From: Thiothrix sp.
Lineage (GTDB): Bacteria > Pseudomonadota > Gammaproteobacteria > Thiotrichales > Thiotrichaceae
Direction: 5' to 3'
Assembly: GCA_020442915.1 (NCBI GenBank)
Contig: JAGRJD010000028.1
Span: forward strand, 1 to 64,000
DNA length: 64,000 nt
The notes beneath the pieces are model-generated. The model was not told the DNA's origin. It made no database searches and saw only the letters and a list, made by a program, of their open reading frames with translations. A program made the translations under genes and the position numbers. Every line of letters begins with the position of its first letter. The stretch's first letter is position 1. This document shows positions 56,166 through 64,000 of the stretch, in pieces.

Positions 56166-56188
56166 GCATGCTCCATGGTGGAGCATGC
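56166..56188. promoter_or_regulatory. Perfect 10-bp inverted repeat between divergent amn and EamA genes
   Basis: GCATGCTCCA-TGG-TGGAGCATGC: perfect 10-bp arms with a 3-base centre, about 26-48 bp upstream of the amn start in the divergent gap. The position suits an operator acting on amn or on both genes; alternatively it may form a hairpin in the amn leader RNA. Confidence 0.5.
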
Positions 56189-56273
56189 AGTGTATGCCAG
56201 CTGGTAAAATTCGGCCAGCCCGACGGGATCCAGCGTGTCGTTGTTAAAAACACTATCACTTCAGGAGCAGAGC

Positions 56274-57218
56274 ATGCAGGGCAATCGGGGCAGTACAACT
56301 GCATTGCCATATACACCGGTACCATCGGCAAGCGAGCGTCGGCATGTCCGTTCCGGCTTGCTGCTGGCGGTGGGCGGAACCGGTCTGTTCGCCCTCAAAT
56401 CCATTTTTATCAAGCTGGCCTATCAGCAGGGCGTGGACACAACCACCCTGTTGACCCTGCGCATGCTGCTGGCGGCCCCCTTTTACGCCGGCATGCTCTG
56501 GTGGCTGCTGCAGCGGTCCGCAGGCACCAGACCCACCCGTACCGATGTGCTGGCGACATTCGGGCTGGGATTTCTGGGCTATTACCTGGCCTCGCTGCTG
56601 GATATGCAGGGGCTCAACCATATCTCTGCCCAGCTGGAACGCCTGACACTTTACACCTATCCGGTTCTGACCACCCTGCTGGGCTGGCTGTTCCTGAAGG
56701 AGCCCCTGACCCGGCGCATCCTGCTTGCGCTGGGGCTGACTTACAGCGGCGTGCTGGTGCTGTACGCGCATGAGGCCATGGACAGCGGCTCGGTGGTGAC
56801 GCTGGGGGTGTTGCTGGTACTGGGCTCCTCCCTGAGCTACTCCCTGTATGTGCTCATGAGCAAGCGCCTGATCGGCAGGCTGGGCAGCCGCCTGTTCACC
56901 AGTATTGCCATGCTGGCATCCACGGTCTATGTGCTGATCCATTTTTCTGTCACCGCACCCGCATTGCCGGTGGTGCAGATACCGCCTGCGGCCTGGATTT
57001 ATGCCCTGCTGCTGGCCTTCGTCAGCACGGTACTGCCGAGTTTCATGATCAGCGAGGCGATTGCGCGTCTGGGAGCCGGACGCACCAGCATTGTCGGAAC
57101 CGCCGGACCGGTGTTCACCATTCTGCTGGCCGTGGTCATGCTGGGTGAGCCGTTTGGCTGGGTCCATCTGGCAGGGGTGCTGCTGGTGCTTTACGGCATC
57201 AGCCTGTTGGGGAAGTGA
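56274..57218 (+). CDS. EamA-family (DMT) transporter
   Basis: A 314-residue protein with ten predicted membrane spans. The first EamA repeat begins LLLAVGGTGLFALKSIFIKL, and the second lies near LLVLGSSLSYSLYVLMSKRL. The end IVGTAGPVFTILLAVVMLGEPFGW is typical of the family. The ATG at 56274 follows AGGAG. Substrate unknown. A terminator separates it from the next EamA gene. Confidence 0.87.
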   Translation: MQGNRGSTTALPYTPVPSASERRHVRSGLLLAVGGTGLFALKSIFIKLAYQQGVDTTTLLTLRMLLAAPFYAGMLWWLLQRSAGTRPTRTDVLATFGLGFLGYYLASLLDMQGLNHISAQLERLTLYTYPVLTTLLGWLFLKEPLTRRILLALGLTYSGVLVLYAHEAMDSGSVVTLGVLLVLGSSLSYSLYVLMSKRLIGRLGSRLFTSIAMLASTVYVLIHFSVTAPALPVVQIPPAAWIYALLLAFVSTVLPSFMISEAIARLGAGRTSIVGTAGPVFTILLAVVMLGEPFGWVHLAGVLLVLYGISLLGK

Positions 57219-57284
57219 AGCAGAAACCCGGCGGCCCCGCGCCGGTATTGCCATGACAGCCCATCAGCCCTATGCTTGCTCTTT

Positions 57285-57305
57285 CCCGGCCCAGGCCGGG
57301 TTTTT
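57285..57305 (+). terminator. Rho-independent terminator after the second EamA gene
   Basis: CCCGGC-CCAG-GCCGGG followed by TTTTT, 66 bp after the EamA stop and 21 bp before the start of the next EamA gene. It lies so close to that start that it could also attenuate it. Confidence 0.8.
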
Positions 57306-57326
57306 CCATTTTTATGGCACACCATC

Positions 57327-58190
57327 ATGCATGACTATAACCGGGGCATCTGGCTGATGATCCTCACCACCTTCATTTTCGCCTCCCAGGACACCATCAC
57401 CAAACACCTGGCCCAGAACATGTCCATCCTGCAGTTTGTCGGGGTGCGGTTTCTGGTGTTTCTGGCCTTTGCACTGTGGTGGACCACCCGCAAACGCCCC
57501 CTGCGTGAAGTGCTCCGGGTCCGGCGGCCCGGCCTGCAGATTCTGCGCGGCGGCCTGCTGATCGGTGAAATCCTGGTGTTCAGCTATGCCATCCGCTGGC
57601 TCGGGGTCGGGGAAATGCAGAGCCTGTTTCTGGCCTATCCGCTGCTGGTCACGGCGCTGTCGCCCTGGGTGCTGGGTGAAGCCGTGGGCTGGCGGCGCTG
57701 GGTCGCCATTGGCGTGGGCTTTATCGGCACCCTGATCATCGTGTCACCGGGCAGTGCCAGTTTCAGCGGCTACAGCCTGATTGCGGTGCTGTGTGCCGTC
57801 ATGTTCGCAGCCTACAACCTGCTGACACGCATGGTGGGGCGCACCGACAGCGCGGAATCCTCGCTGCTGTATACCGGCATCATGGGAGCGCTGGTTTCGG
57901 TGCCGTTTCTGCCGGCGGTCTGGGAGCCGATTCCCTGGCCGGACAGCGGACTGCTGGCGGTGCTGTGCTGTACCGGCGTCGTGAGTCATTACCTGATGAT
58001 TCAGGCGCTGAAACTCACCCCCGCCGTGATTCTGCAGCCCTTCAACTACCTGGTGCTGCCGTGGGCGATTGTGCTCGGCTACCTGTTCTTTGACGAAATC
58101 ATTCCGCTGTACAAATGGTTCGGCATTGCGCTGGTGGCCGGTGCGGGGCTGTTTGTAGCCCTGCGCCAGCGTCAGCTCAAGGGGTTGTGA
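57327..58190 (+). CDS. EamA-family (DMT) transporter
   Basis: A 287-residue protein with ten predicted spans: GIWLMILTTFIFASQDTITK opens the first repeat, and SLIAVLCAVMFAAYNLLTRM opens the second. The stretch SLFLAYPLLVTALSPWVLGE fits the family. It is distinct from the preceding transporter and not a recent duplicate. Substrate unknown. The 21-bp gap to the terminator leaves little room for its own promoter, so regulated read-through is possible. Confidence 0.85.
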   Translation: MHDYNRGIWLMILTTFIFASQDTITKHLAQNMSILQFVGVRFLVFLAFALWWTTRKRPLREVLRVRRPGLQILRGGLLIGEILVFSYAIRWLGVGEMQSLFLAYPLLVTALSPWVLGEAVGWRRWVAIGVGFIGTLIIVSPGSASFSGYSLIAVLCAVMFAAYNLLTRMVGRTDSAESSLLYTGIMGALVSVPFLPAVWEPIPWPDSGLLAVLCCTGVVSHYLMIQALKLTPAVILQPFNYLVLPWAIVLGYLFFDEIIPLYKWFGIALVAGAGLFVALRQRQLKGL

Positions 58191-58214
58191 ACCCGTCCGG
58201 GTTGCATCACGGCA

Positions 58215-60056
58215 TCAGGCCGGTGCCCCGCAATCAATCACGCCGGGCTGCAGCGGCTCGGCGTAAAGCTGCTCCACCATGGCCGCACGTACCTGCAGAA
58301 CCGCCCGTTGGTTGATGGAGCCTTTGTCAGTGATCTCGCCCCGGTCGATGTCCGGGGCCGAATCCAGAATCATGGCACGCACCACCCGGTTGGAGCTGCC
58401 GGTCGCCTGGGCCGCAAACCGGCGCAGGTGCCCGGTCAGCCGGGTCCGCACGGCCGGATCGCGGGCCAGCTCCGCTTCATGGGTACCCGGTCTGCCGGCC
58501 ACCCGTGCAGCAGCATCCAGGTCCAGTACCAGCAGGGTACCGATATAGTTGCGGTCCAGCCCGGTCAGCACCGCATCGCGTACCAGCGGGGCACAGGCAT
58601 GCACCAGTCCGCTGCGCATGCTGGCGAAGTTGACCCAGGTACCGGTTGAGAGCTTGAAATCCTCGGACACGCGCCCGTCAAACAGCAGGCCCCTGCTGAC
58701 ATCGGCATCATCCACAAACTTCAGTGCATCCCCGATGCAGTAATAGCCTTCTTCATCAAAGGCTGCGGCACTCTGTTCCGGCATGCGCCAGTAGCCGGGC
58801 GTGATGGACGGCCCCTTGAGACGCAACTCCAGCTTCTGGCCGTTGGGAACCAGCTTGAAACTCAGGCCCGCCGCCGGCAGGCCGATTTCACCAGGGCGCT
58901 GCACCTCCCAGGTGGTGGTGGATGCAAATGGAGCGGTTTCGGTGGAGCCGTAACCAGTGACGATCATGATGCGCTGCCCGGTGGTTTCCCTGGCATGCTG
59001 CATCAGCCCGTCCCAGACGTGGCGGGCCAGATTGGCCCCGGCATACTGGATCTGGTTCAGGCGTGCAAAGAAGCTGCGGGTGAAGGTTTCATTCCCGGCC
59101 ATACGCTCCACCAGCATTTCATAGCCCTTGGGCACATTGCTGTACCAGGTGGGGGAGATTTCACTCAGGTTGCGCACGGTTTCGGCAATACCGGCCGGGG
59201 TGGGCTTGCCGCCGTCAATGTACAGGGTACCACCGTTGTAGATGGCAATGCCGAAATTGTGGTTGCCGCCGGCGGTATGATTCCAGGGCATCCAGTCCAC
59301 CAGTACCGGTGGCTCGTCCTGCAGGAATGCCAGGGATTCGGCAATCATGGCCTGATTGCAGCACAGCATGCGCTGGGTATTGATGACCGCCTTGGGCAGG
59401 CCGGTGGAACCGGAGGTGAACAGGAATTTGGCCACGGTATCCGGGCTCAGGGCAGCCTCGGCGGCTTCCAGCGCCGGGCCGGGTACCGTGGCCAGTGCCT
59501 GCTGCCAGTCCAGGGTATGGTCATCACCCTGCGGCGTCAGGACCGGAAGCGCCGGGGCGACAGCGGCCAGTGCCCGGCGGTAAGGCGCCAGCTTCGGGAC
59601 ATACACCATGCCGGGGGTCAGCAACCCGAAGGCATGGCGCAGTTTGCCGTAATCCTGCGATGCCAGGGCATAGGGGATGGACACCGGGGCGTAGGGAATG
59701 CCGGCCCGCATGGCACCCAGGGCCAACAGCGCATGTTCCACGCTGTTTTCCGCCAGAATCACCAGCGGACGCTCGGTGCCAAGACCGTGCTGCAGCAGGT
59801 ATTCGCCAAGGGCACGGCTCATGGCAACGGTTTCGGCATAACTGACCCGGCGCCAGTCACCGCCATCGGGACGGTCGGCAAACAGTATCTGCTGCGGCTG
59901 CTTTGCGGCCCATTCATCCAGGCGGTCGGAAAGGGCACGCGGGTAGGATGGCAGGGGCTGCCGGGACTGGATCAGGATGCTGCCATCAGGACGATCCGTG
60001 CGGGTAGCCTGATTGGTGCCCAGTCTGACCGGGCGCAAGGGGGGCGGGGTGGTCAT
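58215..60056 (-). CDS. fcs: Feruloyl-CoA synthetase
   Basis: An AMP-forming acyl-CoA synthetase of the Fcs type, activating ferulate and related hydroxycinnamates for chain shortening to vanillin. The 613-residue protein has the P-loop [20 protein letters not shown] near residue 215, [20 protein letters not shown] (typical of Fcs), [18 protein letters not shown], and the hinge region [20 protein letters not shown]. The ATG at 60056 follows GGAGGAG. The hydratase-aldolase (ech) and vanillin dehydrogenase genes that usually accompany it are absent here. Together with pobA it suggests growth on lignin monomers. Confidence 0.9.
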   Translation of the reverse strand: MTTPPPLRPVRLGTNQATRTDRPDGSILIQSRQPLPSYPRALSDRLDEWAAKQPQQILFADRPDGGDWRRVSYAETVAMSRALGEYLLQHGLGTERPLVILAENSVEHALLALGAMRAGIPYAPVSIPYALASQDYGKLRHAFGLLTPGMVYVPKLAPYRRALAAVAPALPVLTPQGDDHTLDWQQALATVPGPALEAAEAALSPDTVAKFLFTSGSTGLPKAVINTQRMLCCNQAMIAESLAFLQDEPPVLVDWMPWNHTAGGNHNFGIAIYNGGTLYIDGGKPTPAGIAETVRNLSEISPTWYSNVPKGYEMLVERMAGNETFTRSFFARLNQIQYAGANLARHVWDGLMQHARETTGQRIMIVTGYGSTETAPFASTTTWEVQRPGEIGLPAAGLSFKLVPNGQKLELRLKGPSITPGYWRMPEQSAAAFDEEGYYCIGDALKFVDDADVSRGLLFDGRVSEDFKLSTGTWVNFASMRSGLVHACAPLVRDAVLTGLDRNYIGTLLVLDLDAAARVAGRPGTHEAELARDPAVRTRLTGHLRRFAAQATGSSNRVVRAMILDSAPDIDRGEITDKGSINQRAVLQVRAAMVEQLYAEPLQPGVIDCGAPA

Positions 60057-60170
60057 GTGCAATCTCCTCCGGGTGTTTCCTCACTCCTGAAACCACTGTA
60101 GCAGAATGCCCGGAACAGGCCCAATATCCGTTATCAGCCCCCGCCGCCACAGACCTCCCCCGTAAGCTAC

Positions 60171-61175
60171 TCAGCGCACCGGAATATCCAGCCAGGTCTC
60201 AACAGCCAGCCCCTGAAGCCCTTCCGGGCTGTTCACATAGCGCTCAATGCGTGGCAGACCACGCCTGAAGCGCTGCCTGCGCATGCGCAGCTGGGCAAAG
60301 GCCGCGTGCCAGGCAAGTTCCAGATGGGTGTATTCACCCCTGAGCCGGGTACGCATGTAGCGGCGTGCCGGCAGCTTCACGATCTCAAAGCCCGGCATGC
60401 CTCTGGCCTCCACCACCGGCATGCCCATGTCACAGCAGACCTGCCCGGTTTCAGGATTGATGCTGTGATAGATCGCCACCGGCATGCCTTCGATACTGAG
60501 CCCGGCCTGCTCCACAGCCTGCATCAGTTCCGGATAGCCCGTGCGCATGGCGGCGGGCATCGCCTGCAGTGAGCCTTCATAACGGCGGGTGATAAAGGTG
60601 GCGGCCTCCACCTGCACCAGACCGGGAAATTCCAGCACCATGGGGTCCCGCTGATCCCCCAGCTGCATGGCCAACTGTATCAGTCCGATATCAAAATCCC
60701 TGCCGATCCAGCCCTCCATCTTGTGGCTCATCCAGCGCAACAGGAACGGCATCCGGCCCTCCATGCACCAAGCCACCTGGGTACCACCATCCTGGGCGGG
60801 CTGGAAACGGAAGCGCACGCGACTGACCGAGCGCATCGGGCGCAGGAACTGGAGCCGGCAGTCAATGTGCGCGGCGGGAGAGAGCTGTTCGTGAGTCATC
60901 TCACCCGCTCCGACCAGCTTGCCATCCCAGCTGTACCAGCTGCCCTCCTGGCCACTCTGGTCGGAAAAATCCAGGCTGGCATCCGGCTCGTGCATCAGCC
61001 AGGGGCTCCACTGCGGCCAGGTGCGGAAATTGCGCACACCATCAAAAGCCACCTGGGGTGTGACAGGGATGACACGCTTGCGTTCGACCCGGAAGGTGGC
61101 CGGTTGCAGGGCCAGAAAAATCAGCCCGCCTGCCACCAGAATCAGCAGCAGGCTCAGCAGGATGTTCAGCAGCAT
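60171..61175 (-). CDS. SRPBCC-domain protein with GyrI-like C-terminal domain
   Basis: A 334-residue protein. An N-terminal membrane anchor (LLNILLSLLLILVAGGLIFL) is followed by a START/SRPBCC ligand-binding domain (about 30-175: VTPQVAFDGVRNFRTWPQWS; YSWDGKLVGAGEMTH). A GyrI-like domain follows (about 180-330: ATFITRRYEGSLQAMPAAM; MPVAIYHSINPETGQV; FEIVKLPARRYMRTRL). Both folds bind small molecules; the exact role is unknown. The ATG at 61175 follows GGAGG. The longer reading to 61406 runs through an IS3 remnant on the other strand and is unlikely. Confidence 0.8.
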   Translation of the reverse strand: MLLNILLSLLLILVAGGLIFLALQPATFRVERKRVIPVTPQVAFDGVRNFRTWPQWSPWLMHEPDASLDFSDQSGQEGSWYSWDGKLVGAGEMTHEQLSPAAHIDCRLQFLRPMRSVSRVRFRFQPAQDGGTQVAWCMEGRMPFLLRWMSHKMEGWIGRDFDIGLIQLAMQLGDQRDPMVLEFPGLVQVEAATFITRRYEGSLQAMPAAMRTGYPELMQAVEQAGLSIEGMPVAIYHSINPETGQVCCDMGMPVVEARGMPGFEIVKLPARRYMRTRLRGEYTHLELAWHAAFAQLRMRRQRFRRGLPRIERYVNSPEGLQGLAVETWLDIPVR

Positions 61176-61278
61176 GGGCGGCACCTCCGGTTTGATCAGA
61201 ATCGGCTCATGGTACCCTGTAATACCGGAAGCGACCAGTGGCCGGCTGCCTTTGCAGAGCCTTCTGTCAGGAGGGTAA

Positions 61279-61416
61279 AGTGACGACAACCCGTACTCCG
61301 AAAATCTGTTCCGGACGTGGAAGGACACGCCAGCCTGTCTACGCAAACCGTTCGATAGTCTCGAAGCAGCGCGCCGCCGGGTGGATGAATTCGTTAGCCG
61401 GTACAACCGCGAGCAA
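61279..61416 (+). pseudogene. IS3-family transposase (OrfB), C-terminal fragment
   Basis: Forty-six codons preceded by a TAA read SDDNPYSENLFRTWKDTPAC, then PFDSLEAARRRVDEFVSRYN. This is the standard end of IS3 OrfB integrases (SDDNPYSESLFRTLKY and the SLEEA helix before the last YNxxxxH motif). The final RHSALxFVTP segment is missing, because the sequence changes abruptly after NREQ. A decayed remnant. Confidence 0.75.
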
Positions 61417-61429
61417 TGTACCGTTACGC

Positions 61430-61546
61430 CTACAAACTCCCTCGAATCACACCCGCAATTTCCGCATCACTCAACTCCAGCGGGTTGGTTTTCATGCTGG
61501 AGCCGCGTGAGAAAGCCCCAATGTAGCGCACATCCGCCGCCGACTT
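61430..61546 (-). pseudogene. Possible iron-containing alcohol dehydrogenase, C-terminal fragment
   Basis: Between two in-frame stops the minus strand encodes 38 residues ending SMKTNPLELSDAEIAGVIRG followed by SL and a stop. The pattern TNP then I-x-x-I-x-R-x-x-L at the extreme C terminus is that of iron-containing alcohol dehydrogenases. The rest of the gene is absent. The assignment is weak; it shows mainly that this region has been rearranged. Confidence 0.3.
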
Positions 61547-61667
61547 CTACCCTGTCAGCCCGCCAGAACGCCTATTTTCGACCCTTGCGCAGCACCGGTT
61601 TGCCGGCACTTCCGGGGATTGAGGGGGCTTGCCGCCATGTGGTGAAAGACCGCGCGGGTTGTACCCA

Positions 61668-62424
61668 TCAACTGTAGCCGCCAATGATGGGACGTTTGCC
61701 CAGAAGAGGTCCGCTTGAGCAAGGGAGCGGGAGACAGGTTACACCCGGCCGGTGTTGTGGCCAATGCCGGCCCGTGTCAATTACGGGCTGGCCAGCAGCA
61801 AAACATCGATACCATGGAACCATTCTCGGCGTTCCCATGCCGGTAAACACAACCCCGCCGATCACATTAATAAAAAAACCATAAGGATAACCTTTTTCTA
61901 TATCACTTTTCTCCCCTGAAAAAACAAACTGCCTGAATCCCGGAATGGTGCAGTTGGTCGTCACCAGCGTGACAGGCTTGTTTCCGACCCAGGGCATGTT
62001 GATATGTTTGGCATACTGCGCTGTTGTAGCCCTGTACTGTTTGAGAAAATCATCCAGCGTTATCGACTTCAAGGTAAACTGCAGCCCTTTCGAGCATTCC
62101 TTGCGCCCGGCATTGTAGAGTTTGTCATTGAGGATGTTTTTGTCCCTCAGACTAATGAGGAAACGGCCATGGACGGCAAGGTATCTTTCAACATGATTCT
62201 GGTCCCACGTTGCAAGCGGTGTTGCATAAGATGGAAAAGAGTTGAGGCTATAACCCCCCCCCCTCAGCGTACCCAGAATGTGATACAGGTTGGGCAGGGG
62301 TGGCCGGCTGGTTCACCGACTCATACGGCCTGCCTTTGGGCTCTTGTGCCTCCGATAGGGGTGGCGTCATGCAACCGGCCAGCAGGACACTGGCCAGAAA
62401 TACGGAAAACAGCGATTGCTTCAT
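61668..62424 (-). pseudogene. Lipoprotein gene interrupted by a G10 tract (candidate phase-variable, off)
   Basis: From ATG 62424 a lipoprotein leader (LFSVFLASVLLAGC, Cys18) runs 58 codons and stops at TAG 62248-62250, immediately after ten G on the coding strand. With nine G (or twelve) the frame continues through YSLNSFPSYATPLATWDQNH and joins the downstream ORF (KSITLDDFLKQYRATTAQYA and on), giving 251 residues that end at 61668. No domain is recognised; the body has several aromatic and Cys residues. Base composition is visibly less GC-rich than in neighbouring genes. Either slipped-strand phase variation, fixed frameshift, or a read error explains it. Confidence 0.65.
62254..62263. repeat. 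Homopolymer tract C10 (G10 on the coding strand)
   Basis: Ten consecutive C on the plus strand within the lipoprotein gene, 53 codons after its start. The run is far longer than expected by chance in such a region and sits exactly at the frame break. Confidence 0.95.
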
Positions 62425-62511
62425 GATTGGGGTCTCTTTTTGATGAGTAACGGCCAGTCCGAATGAGCTCCAGGCTGGCCAGGGATTAAAAAAACGGGCG
62501 CAGACCGGTAC

Positions 62512-62859
62512 TCACTGGACCGTGAAATACAGGTTGGTACTGGAAGTATTGCCCGCTGCATTGCCGGCAATCACGCGCCAGGAGTAATTACCAACGGCCA
62601 GCGTCACGGCTGGACGAAAACTGCAATTCGTGCTGCAGGCTGCAGCCGATGACGTAATCCAGGACTGATACACAGCGACGTTGGTCGCCCGGTTCACTAT
62701 CTGCAGATAGTACTGGGTCGCGCCACTGGCTGCCCACCAGCTGTAGGTGGGAGTACGGTTGGCAAGGGTTCCGGAAGGCGCAACCGGAGCCGGTGCGGCA
62801 GGCGTGGCAGCCACACTCACGGTAAAACCGGTACTGCTGCTCCACGGGCCGTTGATGCC
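62512..62859 (-). pseudogene. Out-of-frame C-terminal domain fragment behind the metallopeptidase gene
   Basis: In a frame shifted relative to the upstream gene, 115 residues read GINGPWSSSTGFTVSVAATP, then YSWWAASGATQYYLQIVNRA and GNYSWRVIAGNAAGNTSSTN, ending at 62512. The W and Y/W spacing looks like fibronectin-type or similar beta-sandwich repeats common at the C terminus of secreted proteins. It has no start of its own. It was probably once joined in frame, directly or through a lost segment, to a secreted protein like the one encoded just upstream. Confidence 0.5.
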
Positions 62860-63857
62860 TGCAGACGGACCGGCTGGCCATTGTTCGCTGCCATGGCCCT
62901 GGAACCGGCAAAGAAAACCTGATCCGAGACAAAGGCATTACCCAGTACCAGCGAACCATTCGGGAACAGGGAGACATTGCGCAGGTTCTGCAGCACCGCA
63001 GTCCCGCTTTGTGTCGTTGTCCGCAAGCGCAGAAACTGATCATAAGATGACACACTTGAAGGGTATAGCCAAGAGCCAACCCCATTAGCTGCCCTGCTGG
63101 CAAACGTATTGATTCCCAGGCCATGCCCCAGCTCATGCAAAAGCGCCGAAGTCAGGTCCAGCCGGGTGGAAGGCGGCAGCACCTGCGGGTCATAATGCCA
63201 AAGTGTCCCGGCATCAACCGTAACCTCAAAATCAACATCAGCAGTATTCAGGTCACGATTGCTGACAGCATTGGCCAGGGCAATGGGAACCCAGAGCGGT
63301 ACTCCATCCAGGGTGATCGGCTTGAGCTCAGTCGCCCCAGCCATGGCAGCAGCTCCGCTAGCAAGCAGGCTCCAGCAGGCCCGAACCGTGACAGGCTGCG
63401 GGGAGTTGAGAATGGCACCCCAGATATTCAGGGCCGCCTGTACGGACTGGCGGGCTTCAGCTGGAAAAGTCCGGCATAAATTCCCTCCCATTTGCCCCCC
63501 GTTTGCCACATATTGAACATTGGCAAAGGTCAACCGGTTGGAATAATAGTCGCTGCGTTGCGCCGGGTCTTTGTCCAGTATCGCCTCTACCGGCGGCGGC
63601 ACATCAACCCAGTTGCGCAGCATTTCCTCAGTATAATAGCCCTCAGGCGGGGGATAAAGCACATGAACCGGGCCGGGAATGCTTCTGGTGCTCTGCTCAC
63701 CATAAGCATCAACCAGACTTTCATCACCGTCATTACAACCCGCCAGCATGACGGCAGAAAATACCATTAATGCCGACAGGAACTTACAATAATACCCTCG
63801 CCTTCGATGCGATGCGATGCGATGCGATGCGATGCGATGCGAAATAAATTGCATCAT
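62817..63857 (-). CDS. Lipoprotein with HELGH metallopeptidase motif; leader holds a pentanucleotide repeat
   Basis: A 346-residue protein. The ATG at 63857 has AAGGAG 7 bp upstream. Seven GCATC units follow and encode part of the leader (SHRIASHRIASHR), then VFSAVMLAGC gives a lipobox with Cys41. The body resembles secreted zinc metallopeptidases, with LLHELGHGLGINTF at residues 239-252. The third metzincin ligand (HExxHxxGxxH) is Thr here, so the metal site is atypical. The usual continuation after ANNGQPVRL is missing: the frame ends 14 codons later and a beta-sandwich fragment follows in another frame. As sequenced, the leader is in frame (on), but the C terminus is truncated. Confidence 0.7.
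   Translation of the reverse strand: MMQFISHRIASHRIASHRRRGYYCKFLSALMVFSAVMLAGCNDGDESLVDAYGEQSTRSIPGPVHVLYPPPEGYYTEEMLRNWVDVPPPVEAILDKDPAQRSDYYSNRLTFANVQYVANGGQMGGNLCRTFPAEARQSVQAALNIWGAILNSPQPVTVRACWSLLASGAAAMAGATELKPITLDGVPLWVPIALANAVSNRDLNTADVDFEVTVDAGTLWHYDPQVLPPSTRLDLTSALLHELGHGLGINTFASRAANGVGSWLYPSSVSSYDQFLRLRTTTQSGTAVLQNLRNVSLFPNGSLVLGNAFVSDQVFFAGSRAMAANNGQPVRLQASTARGAAVPVLP
63806..63840. repeat. Pentanucleotide repeat GATGC x7 (GCATC on the coding strand)
   Basis: Seven perfect tandem copies of a 5-base unit within codons 6-18 of the lipoprotein gene. Gain or loss of one or two units shifts the frame; both alternative frames reach TAA within about 25-40 bases after the repeat. This is the layout of contingency repeats such as CTCTT in neisserial opa genes. 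Confidence 0.95.
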
Positions 63858-64000
63858 GAAAACGCTCCTTGCGTGAAACCTGACATTGCTCCAAGCCTGA
63901 CAAAAAACAACCCGGACAATATCAGAACAAAATTTGCAATCACTTTTAAAAAACCAGTTCAATTTACTGCAGCGCCCGGAATTCTGCCATTAGATTAAAA

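Noticed and set aside
56274-58190. Two adjacent EamA genes as a recent tandem duplication or paired SMR-type heterodimer
   Set aside because: Each protein has the full ten-span two-repeat layout and the sequences are clearly different; a terminator separates them.
63806-63840. CRISPR-like or DNA-uptake repeat
   Set aside because: Five-base units without spacers are a simple sequence repeat, not a CRISPR; no uptake-signal context is visible.

Overview
The window reads as chromosomal DNA of a GC-rich gammaproteobacterium. The best pointer is elongation factor P: it carries lysine at position 34 and lies directly before the EF-P lysyl-ligase gene epmA, the gammaproteobacterial arrangement. RlhA, PpsR, YceH and the order hisC-tyrA-aroA fit this. 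I cannot name the species. Most of the window is ordinary metabolism with compact operons. The accessory parts are the first ~4.8 kb, 9.2-9.4 kb, the cassette around mmsA (22.4-24.0 kb), and the last ~2.8 kb.

Layout. 0-5 kb: an IS1 remnant, a phage-type repressor, pobA, a two-gene HTH/ImmA-IrrE metallopeptidase module and a zinc-ribbon protein. 5-12 kb: an ABC importer lacking its ATPase, a HlyU-like protein, an ornithine-cyclodeaminase-family enzyme, an IS4-type remnant, tRNA-Leu(CAA), queA and a periplasmic SH3-like repeat protein. 12-17 kb: the PEP synthase pair ppsA-ppsR, a CysB-like LysR regulator and a 0.7 kb gene-free stretch with two candidate small RNAs. 17-22 kb: a cell-wall amino-sugar salvage pair (kinase and murQ), moeB, msrB-msrA, a KefF-like oxidoreductase and a heme-binding barrel protein. 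22-27 kb: mmsA beside a broken fragment, then hisC-tyrA-aroA for aromatic amino acids. 27-36 kb: a prolyl-4-hydroxylase-like protein, a DUF4124 protein, a Deg-type protease, efp-epmA and yajC-secD-secF. 36-43 kb: an Lrp-type regulator with an internal deletion beside a large indolepyruvate:ferredoxin oxidoreductase, a flavin reductase fused to a second domain, pncC and yceH. 43-50 kb: a cupin-like membrane protein, a minimal copper-amine-oxidase-like secreted protein with a repeat linker and a GlyGly-CTERM-like tail, a second 2OG-Fe(II) oxygenase, a tyrosine phosphatase, a rhomboid protease, rlhA and a carboxylesterase. 50-61 kb: three EamA transporters, sbcC, amn, a feruloyl-CoA synthetase and a SRPBCC/GyrI-like protein. 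61-64 kb: IS3 and dehydrogenase remnants, then two lipoprotein genes.

The most interesting part is the right end. Two neighbouring lipoprotein genes each contain a simple sequence repeat placed so that slippage would switch the gene on or off. One (61.7-62.4 kb) has a run of ten G on the coding strand; removing one G joins two ORFs into a 251-codon lipoprotein, so as sequenced it is off. The other (62.8-63.9 kb) has seven tandem GCATC units between its start codon and its lipobox; it is in frame, and both alternative frames meet a stop within about 40 bases. This looks like a pair of contingency loci of the Neisseria or Haemophilus kind. The sequence alone cannot exclude a sequencing or assembly error at the G run.

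Aromatic compound use links pobA (4-hydroxybenzoate to protocatechuate) and the feruloyl-CoA synthetase, although they lie almost 60 kb apart.
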